In this document: piece by piece, positions 16,327-24,569 of the stretch
Numbering within the stretch: the stretch's first letter is position 1
How the letters are laid out: each line of letters begins with the position of its first letter
Assembly: GCA_938020445.1 (NCBI GenBank)
Contig: CALIIC010000023.1
Span: 35,654 to 99,653 of the forward strand
Length of the DNA stretch: 64,000 nucleotides
Direction of reading: 5' to 3'
From: an uncultured Flavobacteriaceae bacterium
GTDB taxonomy: Bacteria > Bacteroidota > Bacteroidia > Flavobacteriales > Flavobacteriaceae
Translations under genes and position numbers: made by a program
Notes under the pieces: model-generated
Databases searched by the model: none
Seen by the model: the letters and a program-made list of their open reading frames with translations, nothing else
Told to the model about the DNA's origin: nothing

Positions 16327-18429
16327 ATGAATAAAAGAGACCACCATATACTGTCCATAGTTTTCTTAGCTGTCTTCGTAATTACGGTAAGCTTAGTAAA
16401 AGGATGCGTCGATCCAGTTTCCCAAACAAGTGAACTATCATTAAACAATGGGAAAAATGATAGTATCCAAAAATGGATTAACTCGTCAAGTAACATCAAA
16501 CTACCCATTGATAAAAGAGTTGCTTTTCTTGACCGATCCTATCAATTATCAAAAAAAATAAAAAATGACTCAATAAGAGTTGGATATCTATCCAAACTCT
16601 CCTTAGCGGCTGCAAATCTAAAAGATTCTTTAAAATTCCGAAAAATTAATAAAGAGACAATTGAACTAGCTCAGTTAATTCAGAAAAAAAACGTGGAGGC
16701 TGAAGCCAATTGGGATTTAGCCTTTTTTTTTAAACAAAATGCAATTCAAGATAGTGCTTATTATCACTATGCAAAAGCATATGACATTTATACTGAATTA
16801 AAAAATATAAAAAATGCCGGAAGAGTTTTGCTTAATATTGCAAAAGTACAAAAGGATGTAAAAGATTTTGTTGGAAGTGAAAGTAACGCAATTAAGGCTA
16901 CAGAGGTACTTAAGCCCTTGGATGAATATGATTTGCTATATGAATGTTATAATCACCTAGGTATCGTTTCCATGGGACTTAAGGAATATGATGTCGCAAT
17001 AAGAAATTATAACAAAGCTTCGGAATATTCCCAGAAGACAAAAAAAAATCGCTATTCCTCGATACAAAATAATATTGGAGTCGTATACCAGGAACAAGGT
17101 AAACACTACGAGGCTATGGAAATTTTCAAGAAAATTCTTGAAACTAAAGAACTTTTCGAAACAAACCCCAAATTTTATGCAATAACATTAGACAATTATG
17201 CATTTAATAAGTTTAAAACTGGTAACACTAAAAATGTAGAAAAAGATTTGCTAAAAGGCCTAAAACTCATGGACAGTTTAAACTATATTTCAGGAGTAGT
17301 AGGAAGCTACTATAGTCTTGCAGAGTATTATTTACAAAAAAAAGATTCTTCAAAATCATTAAGTGCAGCATTAAAATCAAAAGATTATGCCGAAAAAAGC
17401 ACCAACAATTATCGTCTTTTACAAGTATTAGGATTATTGGTGCGGCTTGAACCAGAAAAAGCCGTTAACCATACCCAAACTTACATAAAACTAAACGACA
17501 GTTTACAACTGGAAGAACGAAAAATCAGAAACAAATTCGCCCGTATTCGTTTTGAAACCAACGAAACCTTGGAACAAAACAAGCTTTTGGCACGGCAAAA
17601 ACAGCTCTGGGTGGGAATTGCCGCTACCTTATTATTATTGGCCTTTTCGGCCTTTATGATCATTGACCAGCGGGTAAAAAACCAGAAAGTGCGCTTTCAA
17701 CGCGAGCAACAAGAAAGCAACGAGAAAATCTTCACCCTCCTATTGGCGCAAAAGCAAAAAGTAGAGGAAGGGAAAAAAATTGCCCAAAAACGGATCTCCG
17801 AAGAATTACACGATGGGGTGCAGGGACGAATACAGGGAGTACGTATGCTTTTATTGGGCTTAAACAAGCGTACAACCCCCGAAGCGATTGAGGAAAGAGG
17901 GGAAGCCATCAAAGAATTGATGGATATTCAAGAAGAAGTGCGCGTAATTTCCCACGAATTAAGTCATGCTGCTTACCAAAAAATACATAACTTTATCCAA
18001 AGTATTGAAGAATTACTACTGGGTGTTAAAAATAGTGCCGCCCTGGAGTATGCCTTCGAGTACGACGACGAGGTAGATTGGGACGGGCTTAGCAGCGATG
18101 TGAAGGTCAACTTGTATCGTATGGTACAGGAGAGCCTACAAAATTGTGTAAAGCATGCAAAGGCAAGCAAAGTATCCCTGAAATTCGCCGTGGAAAATAG
18201 AAATAATCTAAAGGTAGCCCTAGTAGATGATGGCAAAGGTTTTGTTGTCAAAAAAGGCAAAAAAGGCATTGGCCTTCGCAACATCACCTCGCGGATCGAA
18301 AAGATCGGCGGTACGTGGGATATTGAAAGTAGCCCAGGTAAAGGCACCAAGGTTTATTTCAATATTCCGATTCAGTCGTTAGCGCAACCAGAAACAGCAT
18401 ATCAGGAAACAGCACTGCAAGAAGTATAG
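16327..18429 (+). CDS. TPR sensor histidine kinase, lipoprotein-like N-terminus
   Basis: 700 residues. The N-terminus has a hydrophobic segment ending SLVKGC (Cys27), a probable lipobox. About residues 40-390 form tetratricopeptide repeats (AYYHYAKAYDIYTEL, YECYNHLGIVSMGLKEYDVAIRNYNKA, NNIGVVYQEQGKHYEAMEIFKKI). A membrane helix follows near 427-447, then a coiled-coil, then a HisKA_3 phospho-acceptor box with His495 (ISEELHDGVQGRIQGVRM) and an HATPase with N box (VQESLQNCVKHAKA), G1 (VDDGKGF) and G2 (KGIGLRNI). The cognate regulator starts 6 bases later. The first 1.1 kb is distinctly AT-richer than the rest, so the sensor half and kinase half have different base composition. Confidence 0.92.
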   Translation: MNKRDHHILSIVFLAVFVITVSLVKGCVDPVSQTSELSLNNGKNDSIQKWINSSSNIKLPIDKRVAFLDRSYQLSKKIKNDSIRVGYLSKLSLAAANLKDSLKFRKINKETIELAQLIQKKNVEAEANWDLAFFFKQNAIQDSAYYHYAKAYDIYTELKNIKNAGRVLLNIAKVQKDVKDFVGSESNAIKATEVLKPLDEYDLLYECYNHLGIVSMGLKEYDVAIRNYNKASEYSQKTKKNRYSSIQNNIGVVYQEQGKHYEAMEIFKKILETKELFETNPKFYAITLDNYAFNKFKTGNTKNVEKDLLKGLKLMDSLNYISGVVGSYYSLAEYYLQKKDSSKSLSAALKSKDYAEKSTNNYRLLQVLGLLVRLEPEKAVNHTQTYIKLNDSLQLEERKIRNKFARIRFETNETLEQNKLLARQKQLWVGIAATLLLLAFSAFMIIDQRVKNQKVRFQREQQESNEKIFTLLLAQKQKVEEGKKIAQKRISEELHDGVQGRIQGVRMLLLGLNKRTTPEAIEERGEAIKELMDIQEEVRVISHELSHAAYQKIHNFIQSIEELLLGVKNSAALEYAFEYDDEVDWDGLSSDVKVNLYRMVQESLQNCVKHAKASKVSLKFAVENRNNLKVALVDDGKGFVVKKGKKGIGLRNITSRIEKIGGTWDIESSPGKGTKVYFNIPIQSLAQPETAYQETALQEV

Positions 18430-18435
18430 TTTATA

Positions 18436-19107
18436 ATGGATAAAGTAATTACAATTTTAGCGGTAGACGATCATAAAATGACCGCGCTCGGTTATAAATA
18501 TATTTTAGAGGATGCCGTATTCGAAGATTTTAAAGTACGTGTAGAGATTGGCAACGGCTATGACGAAGGGCAAAAAAAAATCGAAGCTTCTGCCAAAGGG
18601 ATCCGGTATGATATTATACTTTTGGACATTCAATTGTTTCCTGCAGAAGCAAAAGACCCCCGAACGGGCCAAGACCTCGGAAAGCTCGCCCGCCAAGTTG
18701 TTCCCGAGAGCAAAGTGGTATTTATGTCCTCTTTCAGCGATAGTTATCGTATCAACAGTATTTGCCAGGCAGTGAACCCCGATGGCTATCTCGTAAAGTC
18801 GGAAATCGACGAGCTTTCGTTGATCGATATGGTGAAAACAGTCATCACCAAACCACCTTATTACACACATCTTGCTTTGGTCGCTGCGCGAAAGAATATC
18901 GCACAGACCTTTAAGGTAGATGAATATGATCAGGCCATTCTCTATGAACTTTCCATAGGCACTAGAACTAAGGACATTACATCGGTACTTCCCCTTTCCC
19001 AAGCCACGATCGACAATAGGAAACGTGCCCTAAAACTTATCTTTGGAGTACAAGATAAAAGTGACCTTGCGCTTATCGAAGAAGCGAGAAATCGAGGATT
19101 CATATAA
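18436..19107 (+). CDS. NarL/LuxR-like response regulator
   Basis: 223 residues. The receiver has all key residues: the acidic pair AVDDHKM, the phospho-acceptor Asp in YDIILLDIQLF, Ser in VFMSSFSD and Lys in GYLVKSE. An insertion (PAEAKDPRTGQDLG) follows the phospho-acceptor loop, which is longer than usual. The C-terminal 70 residues are helix-turn-helix (LSIGTRTKDITSVLPLSQATIDNRKRALK), related to the LuxR type but without its most typical signature. It starts 6 bases after the kinase stop and is its evident partner. Confidence 0.9.
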   Translation: MDKVITILAVDDHKMTALGYKYILEDAVFEDFKVRVEIGNGYDEGQKKIEASAKGIRYDIILLDIQLFPAEAKDPRTGQDLGKLARQVVPESKVVFMSSFSDSYRINSICQAVNPDGYLVKSEIDELSLIDMVKTVITKPPYYTHLALVAARKNIAQTFKVDEYDQAILYELSIGTRTKDITSVLPLSQATIDNRKRALKLIFGVQDKSDLALIEEARNRGFI

Positions 19108-19136
19108 AAAAGCCGTTGAAATGCATTCCTAAAGAG

Positions 19137-19162
19137 AAAAACCTAGTTTTTATAAGGTTTTT
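19137..19162 (+). promoter_or_regulatory. 8-base inverted repeat with the shared 15-mer, upstream of the 19229 gene
   Basis: AAAAACCT (19137-19144) pairs with AGGTTTTT (19155-19162) over a 10-base loop. It contains TAGTTTTTATAAGGT (19144-19158), identical to the sequence upstream of the LytTR gene. It could be a weak terminator of the kinase-regulator transcript or an operator; the repetition favours an operator. Confidence 0.45.
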
Positions 19163-19189
19163 GTATAATGCGCGACCGCTTATTACAGC

Positions 19190-19197
19190 TATTTTTG
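19190..19197 (+). promoter_or_regulatory. -7 promoter element of the 19229 gene
   Basis: TATTTTTG is an exact match to TAnnTTTG, 32 bases before the start codon. No TTG was found at the expected -33 spacing, so activation by a factor at the inverted repeat about 30 bases upstream is plausible. Confidence 0.4.
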
Positions 19198-19228
19198 TGT
19201 ACAAGCCAAACAAATTACATGCTGTGAT

Positions 19229-19906
19229 ATGTCACTACACTTAGAAAATTTTAAAAACCAACCCCCTATTGCTATCATAAACGATACCGATATAGAGGGT
19301 ATTTCTTATTTCAAGAAAAGCCTTGAGCGGCTTTTTTTCTCAAAAGTGGTCATACGTAATAGTGCCACGAACAACGAGATGGTTAAACTGGTCATCGAAG
19401 TTTCCTGCAATTTCGATATCGCAGATGCGCTGTCGAACCTAGATCAAGGCATTTGGGCGCAGTACCGTAAAAATGTAGATGATTCTTTTAACACATCTAT
19501 CTTTCATAATTTGGTAGATCGCTTAAAAGGGTTGAACAATTTTGATATTGATGTGGTAGAATTTTCCATTCTTTTCAATAATTGCAATATCATCATCAAT
19601 AAGATATATGAACATAGCATTCCTGAACAGCTAGATGCTATTTTGACGAAACTATCCCTTCATTATACGCACTTAAGCAAAAGCACAAGGGAAACGCCCT
19701 TTGAAATTTTCATCCCAATTTTTGAGGAAGAAAAAATGGCGACAAATGAAGAACCACTTGTAGCGAGCCTGCCAGCGGCAAACTATAAGAAAAGAGATTA
19801 CTTCAAATATTGGGGGCTATACTTCTATTCTGAAGAAGATGCACTCATTTATACTTTAAAGGACAAGGCAGTTATCTCGGGCGACCTGCATATGCTTAAC
19901 GATTAA
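19229..19906 (+). CDS. Unknown soluble protein
   Basis: 225 residues, not recognised. No signal peptide or membrane helix. It opens with PPIAIINDTDIEGISYFKKSLERLFFSKVVIRNSATNN, a beta-alpha pattern that loosely recalls the beginning of a receiver-like or Rossmann-like fold, but no catalytic residues stand out. The middle is helical (DDSFNTSIFHNLVDRLKGL), and the end is rich in aromatic residues (KKRDYFKYWGLYFYSEEDALIY). It has its own -7 promoter element and a strong terminator, and shares an upstream 15-mer with the LytTR gene, so it is a likely target of the same regulation. Confidence 0.72.
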   Translation: MSLHLENFKNQPPIAIINDTDIEGISYFKKSLERLFFSKVVIRNSATNNEMVKLVIEVSCNFDIADALSNLDQGIWAQYRKNVDDSFNTSIFHNLVDRLKGLNNFDIDVVEFSILFNNCNIIINKIYEHSIPEQLDAILTKLSLHYTHLSKSTRETPFEIFIPIFEEEKMATNEEPLVASLPAANYKKRDYFKYWGLYFYSEEDALIYTLKDKAVISGDLHMLND

Positions 19907-19915
19907 ATAGAAAAA

Positions 19916-19972
19916 AAGATACGCTCATACTAACATATTCATTGAATGAATTATGTAGTATGAGCTTTTTTT
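19916..19972. terminator. Bidirectional terminator
   Basis: GCTCATACTA (19923-19932) and TAGTATGAGC (19956-19965) are perfectly complementary, and the loop contains a further ACATA/TATGT pair. The hairpin is flanked by an A-tract on the left and a T-tract on the right. It serves the 19229 gene and glyA, which converge here. Confidence 0.9.
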
Positions 19973-21245
19973 ATGAATTGAATAGCAACTTCCCTTGCAT
20001 TAAGGCGTTTACTTCAGTCTTTACACCTGCAATAACCGCTTCATCTTCAGCATTCGTTAATACCCGATCTACCAAATCTACAATTGTGGCCATATCGGCT
20101 TCCTTTAGTCCCCGTGTTGTTATTGCGGGTGTTCCAAAACGGATACCGGATGTTACAAAAGGTGACTTATCATCAAAAGGAACCATGTTCTTATTCGCGG
20201 TAATATCAGCTTTTACCAGTGCCGCCTCTGCAGCTTTCCCAGAAATGTCCTTATTGCGCAAATCGATCAGCATCATGTGATTGTCGGTACCGCCAGAAAT
20301 GATATGATACTCTTTCGCCACGAAAGCCGCAGCCATAGCAGCCGCATTTTTCTTCACTTGTAACATATAATGTAAGAAATCATCGGAAAGTGCCTCTCCG
20401 AAAGCAATCGCTTTCGCTGCGATAATATGCTCCAAAGGCCCTCCTTGGTTCCCTGGAAAAACGGCCAGATTCAACAAGGCGGACATTTTGCGAAGATTCC
20501 CATTTTTAAGCTTGATACCAAAAGGATTATCAAAATCCTCCCCCATTAAGATGAGTCCGCCCCTTGGTCCTCTCAAGGTTTTGTGAGTGGTGGTCGTAAC
20601 AATATGGCAATGTGGTATGGGATCGTTCAAAATTCCTTTCGCAATAAGACCGGCAGGGTGCGAAATATCGGCAAGCAACAAAGCACCTACACTATCTGCA
20701 ATCTCGCGGAATCTTTTAAAATCCATATCACGGGAATAGGCCGATGCCCCCGCGATGATCATTTTTGGTTTTTCACGCGCAGCGATTTCCGCAATGGTAT
20801 CATAATTCAATACACCTGTCTCCTCCTCTACCCCGTAAAAAACAGGATTGTACAAACGTCCCGAAAAGTTCACAGGGGATCCATGTGTAAGATGACCGCC
20901 ATGCGATAGATCAAACCCTAAAATAGTATCGCCCGGTTGCAAACAAGCATGGTATACCGAAGCATTCGCTTGAGACCCCGAATGTGGCTGCACATTGGCA
21001 TAGGCCGCTCCGAATAACTCCTTGGCGCGATCGATGGCAATCTGCTCTACCTCGTCTACAATCTCACAACCTCCATAATACCTTTTTCCAGGATAGCCTT
21101 CGGCATATTTGTTCGTTAAAACAGATCCTGCCGCTTCCATTACTTGCGGACTCGTAAAGTTTTCAGAAGCAATAAGTTCTATACCATTTGTTTGGCGCTC
21201 CTCTTCGGCAGCTATAAGGTCAAAAATCAGATTGTCGCGTTGCAT
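19971..21245 (-). CDS. glyA: Serine hydroxymethyltransferase
   Basis: 424 residues from the ATG at 21245 ([18 protein letters not shown]). A frame open to 21341 is longer than the family and runs through a promoter element, so the shorter start is used. The motifs are typical: [47 protein letters not shown], and the pyridoxal-phosphate lysine in [15 protein letters not shown]. The enzyme interconverts serine and glycine with tetrahydrofolate in the cytoplasm. It is monocistronic and divergent from fahA with overlapping promoter regions. Confidence 0.97.
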   Translation of the reverse strand: MQRDNLIFDLIAAEEERQTNGIELIASENFTSPQVMEAAGSVLTNKYAEGYPGKRYYGGCEIVDEVEQIAIDRAKELFGAAYANVQPHSGSQANASVYHACLQPGDTILGFDLSHGGHLTHGSPVNFSGRLYNPVFYGVEEETGVLNYDTIAEIAAREKPKMIIAGASAYSRDMDFKRFREIADSVGALLLADISHPAGLIAKGILNDPIPHCHIVTTTTHKTLRGPRGGLILMGEDFDNPFGIKLKNGNLRKMSALLNLAVFPGNQGGPLEHIIAAKAIAFGEALSDDFLHYMLQVKKNAAAMAAAFVAKEYHIISGGTDNHMMLIDLRNKDISGKAAEAALVKADITANKNMVPFDDKSPFVTSGIRFGTPAITTRGLKEADMATIVDLVDRVLTNAEDEAVIAGVKTEVNALMQGKLLFNS

Positions 21246-21271
21246 ATGCACTGTTTGTGTTAAATGAGTGG

Positions 21272-21279
21272 CAAAAATA
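21272..21279 (-). promoter_or_regulatory. -7 promoter element of glyA
   Basis: On the minus strand TATTTTTG matches TAnnTTTG exactly, 27 bases before the glyA ATG. A -33 TTG at proper spacing was not found. Confidence 0.45.
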
Positions 21280-21290
21280 CGAATTGGTAA

Positions 21291-21319
21291 TTGGTAATAC
21301 TTATAAAATAATATATTTG
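21291..21319 (+). promoter_or_regulatory. Promoter of fahA
   Basis: TTG at 21291-21293, 18 bases, then TATATTTG at 21312-21319, an exact -7 match. It starts only 12 bases from the glyA -7 element, so the two genes are fired from a very compact divergent region. Confidence 0.55.
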
Positions 21320-21356
21320 ATATGAATTTTATCAAACACAAATTAACAATTTACCT

Positions 21357-22643
21357 ATGCCTCAAAATACGAACGACCCACTTAAAAAAACGTGGCTGAC
21401 AGTAGCCGAAAATTCCGATTTTCCGATTCAAAATATCCCATTCGGAGTTTTTCTGACACGGGACGATATCATAACCATAGGAACTCGAATAGGTGATACG
21501 GTCATTGACCTCGGCGCATTGCATCAACTGGGGTATTTTGAAGGCATTCCGTTGACCGATGATATCTTTCTACAGGACACCTTAAACGATTTTATTTCCG
21601 ACGGAAAGAAAACATGGCGTGCGGTTCGTAACCGGATCAGTGAGATTTTTGATAGCACCAATAGTGCCTTACAATCGCAGGAAGAGCATAGAAAAGTCGT
21701 CTTATTCGCCATAGACGAGGTTGAAATGCAACTCCCTGTGCAAATTGGCGACTATACCGATTTTTATTCTAGTAGGGAACATGCCACCAATGTAGGCACC
21801 ATGTTTCGCGACCCCGATAAAGCCTTAATGCCGAACTGGCTACATATTCCCGTAGGCTATCATGGAAGAAGCTCTACGATCATACCAAGTGGCACCCCCA
21901 TACGACGACCCTATGGGCAAACGCTTCCCAAAGGAGCCGATTCTCCAGTTTTTGGTCCTTCGAAACGAGTAGATTTTGAGCTAGAAATGGCATTCATCAC
22001 CACCGATGCCAACGCACTCGGGGAGCCCGTATCAATTTCAGAGGCGGAAGAGTACATTTTTGGAATGGTCGTCTTTAACGATTGGAGCGCCCGTGACATC
22101 CAAAAATGGGAATATGTTCCCTTAGGGCCATTTTTGGCTAAAAATTTTGCTTCCAGTATTTCCCCGTGGATTGTTACCATGGACGCACTCGAACCATTTC
22201 GTGTTGCCAGTCCGGCGCAAGAGCCTGCACCGCTTCCATACCTTCAATTAGATGGCGACCATAGTTTTGATATCCACCTAGAAGTTGCATTGACTCCAGA
22301 AAATTCGCCTACCACCATCCTCAGTAAATCAAACTTCAAATACATGTATTGGACCATGGCACAACAACTTGCGCACCACACTGTAAATGGTTGTAAAGTG
22401 AATAGCGGCGACCTAATGGGCAGCGGAACCATCTCTGGACCCACACCCGATTCCTACGGGTCTATGCTCGAATTGGCCTGGCAGGGAACTAAACCATTAA
22501 AACTTGAAGGAGGGGAAGAAAGAACTTTTATTGAAGACAATGACACGGTTAGCATGACCGGTTATTGCGAAAAAGACGGGTTGCGTATTGGTTTTGGGGA
22601 GGTACGTACTAAATTACTACCCGCGTTTAACCCGAAAGAATAG
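21357..22643 (+). CDS. fahA: Fumarylacetoacetase
   Basis: 428 residues, the usual length for FAH. The N-terminal SH3-like domain begins near NSDFPIQNIPFGVF, and the catalytic domain carries DFYSSREHATNVGTMFR, PVGYHGRSSTIIPSGTPIRRP, LELEMAFITT-like metal-binding acids and FNDWSARDIQKWEY. It hydrolyses fumarylacetoacetate to fumarate and acetoacetate, the last step of tyrosine breakdown. The other enzymes of the pathway are not in this window, so the gene stands apart from them. Divergent from glyA. Confidence 0.97.
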   Translation: MPQNTNDPLKKTWLTVAENSDFPIQNIPFGVFLTRDDIITIGTRIGDTVIDLGALHQLGYFEGIPLTDDIFLQDTLNDFISDGKKTWRAVRNRISEIFDSTNSALQSQEEHRKVVLFAIDEVEMQLPVQIGDYTDFYSSREHATNVGTMFRDPDKALMPNWLHIPVGYHGRSSTIIPSGTPIRRPYGQTLPKGADSPVFGPSKRVDFELEMAFITTDANALGEPVSISEAEEYIFGMVVFNDWSARDIQKWEYVPLGPFLAKNFASSISPWIVTMDALEPFRVASPAQEPAPLPYLQLDGDHSFDIHLEVALTPENSPTTILSKSNFKYMYWTMAQQLAHHTVNGCKVNSGDLMGSGTISGPTPDSYGSMLELAWQGTKPLKLEGGEERTFIEDNDTVSMTGYCEKDGLRIGFGEVRTKLLPAFNPKE

Positions 22644-22759
22644 TGTAAATAGGGTTTTTTGACGGTATAATACGATACTTAATCGTTTTACGTTGTATAC
22701 AAACATCATTTTGGCACGGCTGTTGAAATTGGGTGTTACTAATTGTAAAAACAATCGTC

Positions 22760-23947
22760 ATGAAAAAACTACTACTTACAGGAATAAGCGCTTTGTTCTT
22801 ACTAGCGTGCGGAGGTGTCAAAAAGACGCAGGAAGCATTGAATACGGGGAATTATGGAAGTGCTATCAATAAATCGCTTTCCAACCTTGCCGATAATAAG
22901 ACCAAGAAAGGGCATCAACCCTATATCTTGTTATTGGAGGAGGCGTACCAAAAAAATACGGAACGTGCGTTACAGCAGATCGCTTTCTTGGAAAAAGAAG
23001 AAAACCCAGCAAATTATGAAGCGATTTATACTACCTACAATAGCTTACATACCATTCAAGAGCGTATTAAACCATTGCTACCCCTATACATCACAGCGGA
23101 AAGTCGTGAAGCAAGGTTTTCATTCAAAAATTACCAAAATCAGTTGCTCGATGCAAAAGACCAGTTTTCGGAATACTTGTACGACAACGCCTCTGATTTG
23201 ATGGAAAATGCCAATAACAAAGGTGATTTTAGGAAAGCCTATGATGATTTCACATATTTAGATGAACTGAATCCGGGTTTTGAGGATACCAGAAACAAAA
23301 TAGAAGAAGCATACTCAAAAGGCTTGGATTATGTAAAAGTGGGTATGGTAAACCAAACACAACAGATTATTCCAGGGCGTTTGCAAGAAGAGTTATTAAA
23401 TTTTAATACGTATGGTTTAAACGAACACTGGACACGGTATCACACCAACCCTTTACCAAATATTAACTATGACTATACCATGCAAGTTGCTTTTCGTGAA
23501 ATCAATATTTCGCCAGAACAGGTAAATGAGAAACAAATCATTAAAGAAAAGCAGATAAAAGATGGGTATCGTTATGCCACCGACCAAAATGGCAATGTGG
23601 TAAAAGATAGCCTTGGCAACAAAATTAAAATAGATAAGTTTAAAACGGTTCGTTGTGATTTTTATCAGTTCACACAGTTTAAAACCGCACAAGTGGCAGG
23701 TTTGGTAAGCTTTACAGATCTTAAAACCAAGCAGGAAATCAACTCATACCCACTTGCAAGCGAGTTCGTATTTGAACATATCTATGCAAATTACGATGGT
23801 GACAAGCGTGCATTGGACAACGACTTGGTAGCCTTGCTAAGATTGGCAGCCGTGCCTTTTCCAAGTAATGAACAAATGGTCTATGACGCGGGAGAAGATT
23901 TAAAGGCCCGTTTAAAGGGCATCATCACCCGACAACGATTTAATTAA
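22760..23947 (+). CDS. Lipoprotein with helical repeats
   Basis: 395 residues from the ATG at 22760 (MKKLLLTGISALFLLACGG); the frame extends back to 22733 but only this start gives a proper signal peptide with lipobox FLLAC. Residues 25-200 are helical with TPR-like spacing (GNYGSAINKSLSNLADN, LLLEEAYQKNTERALQQI, KGDFRKAYDDFTYLDELNPGF). The C-terminal half is beta-rich and repeats a motif of conserved lines (NYDYTMQVAFREINISPEQ, CDFYQFTQFKTAQVAGLVSFTDLKT). I recognise no named family with certainty. A perfect terminator follows the stop. Confidence 0.78.
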   Translation: MKKLLLTGISALFLLACGGVKKTQEALNTGNYGSAINKSLSNLADNKTKKGHQPYILLLEEAYQKNTERALQQIAFLEKEENPANYEAIYTTYNSLHTIQERIKPLLPLYITAESREARFSFKNYQNQLLDAKDQFSEYLYDNASDLMENANNKGDFRKAYDDFTYLDELNPGFEDTRNKIEEAYSKGLDYVKVGMVNQTQQIIPGRLQEELLNFNTYGLNEHWTRYHTNPLPNINYDYTMQVAFREINISPEQVNEKQIIKEKQIKDGYRYATDQNGNVVKDSLGNKIKIDKFKTVRCDFYQFTQFKTAQVAGLVSFTDLKTKQEINSYPLASEFVFEHIYANYDGDKRALDNDLVALLRLAAVPFPSNEQMVYDAGEDLKARLKGIITRQRFN

Positions 23948-23971
23948 AAAAGGAGCCTCTGGGCTCCTTTT
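23948..23971. terminator. Bidirectional terminator
   Basis: AAAAGGAGCC (23948-23957) pairs perfectly with GGCTCCTTTT (23962-23971) around a four-base loop. It lies between convergent genes. Confidence 0.9.
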
Positions 23972-23973
23972 CC

Positions 23974-24369
23974 CTATACGTATTTTTGCAAGTCTATTTC
24001 AGCAATACTCCCGTGGGACGCATGTGTGACAACCTCCCTGTTTCGTATAACCAATAGCTGCGGCGATTGGTGCATCACCTGAAAATGGTATCCCACTTCA
24101 TTCGAAACCTCCCTATAAGCATGTAAGTCGAGGTAATACAGGTCTGCTTGGTTTTCGTTTAGGTCATAACTACTATTAAACATATTCATCACCATACGGC
24201 TTATACCGCAGCTGGTAGAGTGCTTAAAAATAACTTGGGTCTTCGCGCTTGAATTTTGTTCTATTCCCTTTAATTGATCCAAAGAAGTGAGTGGTATCCA
24301 TGGAACCACTTTTTTCTCTCTTTTCTCTTCCTGGTTACTTCCTCCAAACAAATTTCCAAATACTCCCAT
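23974..24369 (-). CDS. ytxJ: YtxJ-type monothiol bacilliredoxin
   Basis: 131 residues, thioredoxin fold. The site is FKHSTSCGISRMV, with one cysteine, as in YtxJ (also called BrxC) proteins. The end has VMHQSPQLLVIRNREVV, which includes the cis-Pro. Family knowledge: YtxJ removes bacillithiol from oxidised protein thiols, and its presence suggests that this organism makes bacillithiol; no bsh genes are in the window. It is monocistronic, converges with the preceding lipoprotein gene and ends at a shared terminator. Confidence 0.9.
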   Translation of the reverse strand: MGVFGNLFGGSNQEEKREKKVVPWIPLTSLDQLKGIEQNSSAKTQVIFKHSTSCGISRMVMNMFNSSYDLNENQADLYYLDLHAYREVSNEVGYHFQVMHQSPQLLVIRNREVVTHASHGSIAEIDLQKYV

Positions 24370-24507
24370 CGTTCTTCTATTCTATTATAATATCCTTACC
24401 CGTTATATGACTACTTTCTAGTAGGTCGTAGAACTCAATAATACTTACAAACTGTCGAAATGTCTTGATAATTGGGGGTTTAGATGCCATTTTGTCAATG
24501 TTAGTGC

Positions 24508-24535
24508 ATTGGTAAGGTTGTTGATTTCTACCAAT
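24508..24535. promoter_or_regulatory. Inverted repeat upstream of clpB
   Basis: ATTGGTA (24508-24514) and TACCAAT (24529-24535) are perfect inverted repeats 14 bases apart, ending 34 bases before the clpB ATG. It does not resemble the CIRCE element. It may bind a heat-shock regulator or fold in the leader. Confidence 0.4.
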
Positions 24536-24569
24536 CAAAAATAGACAATAACAGTAAAAAATATAGATT

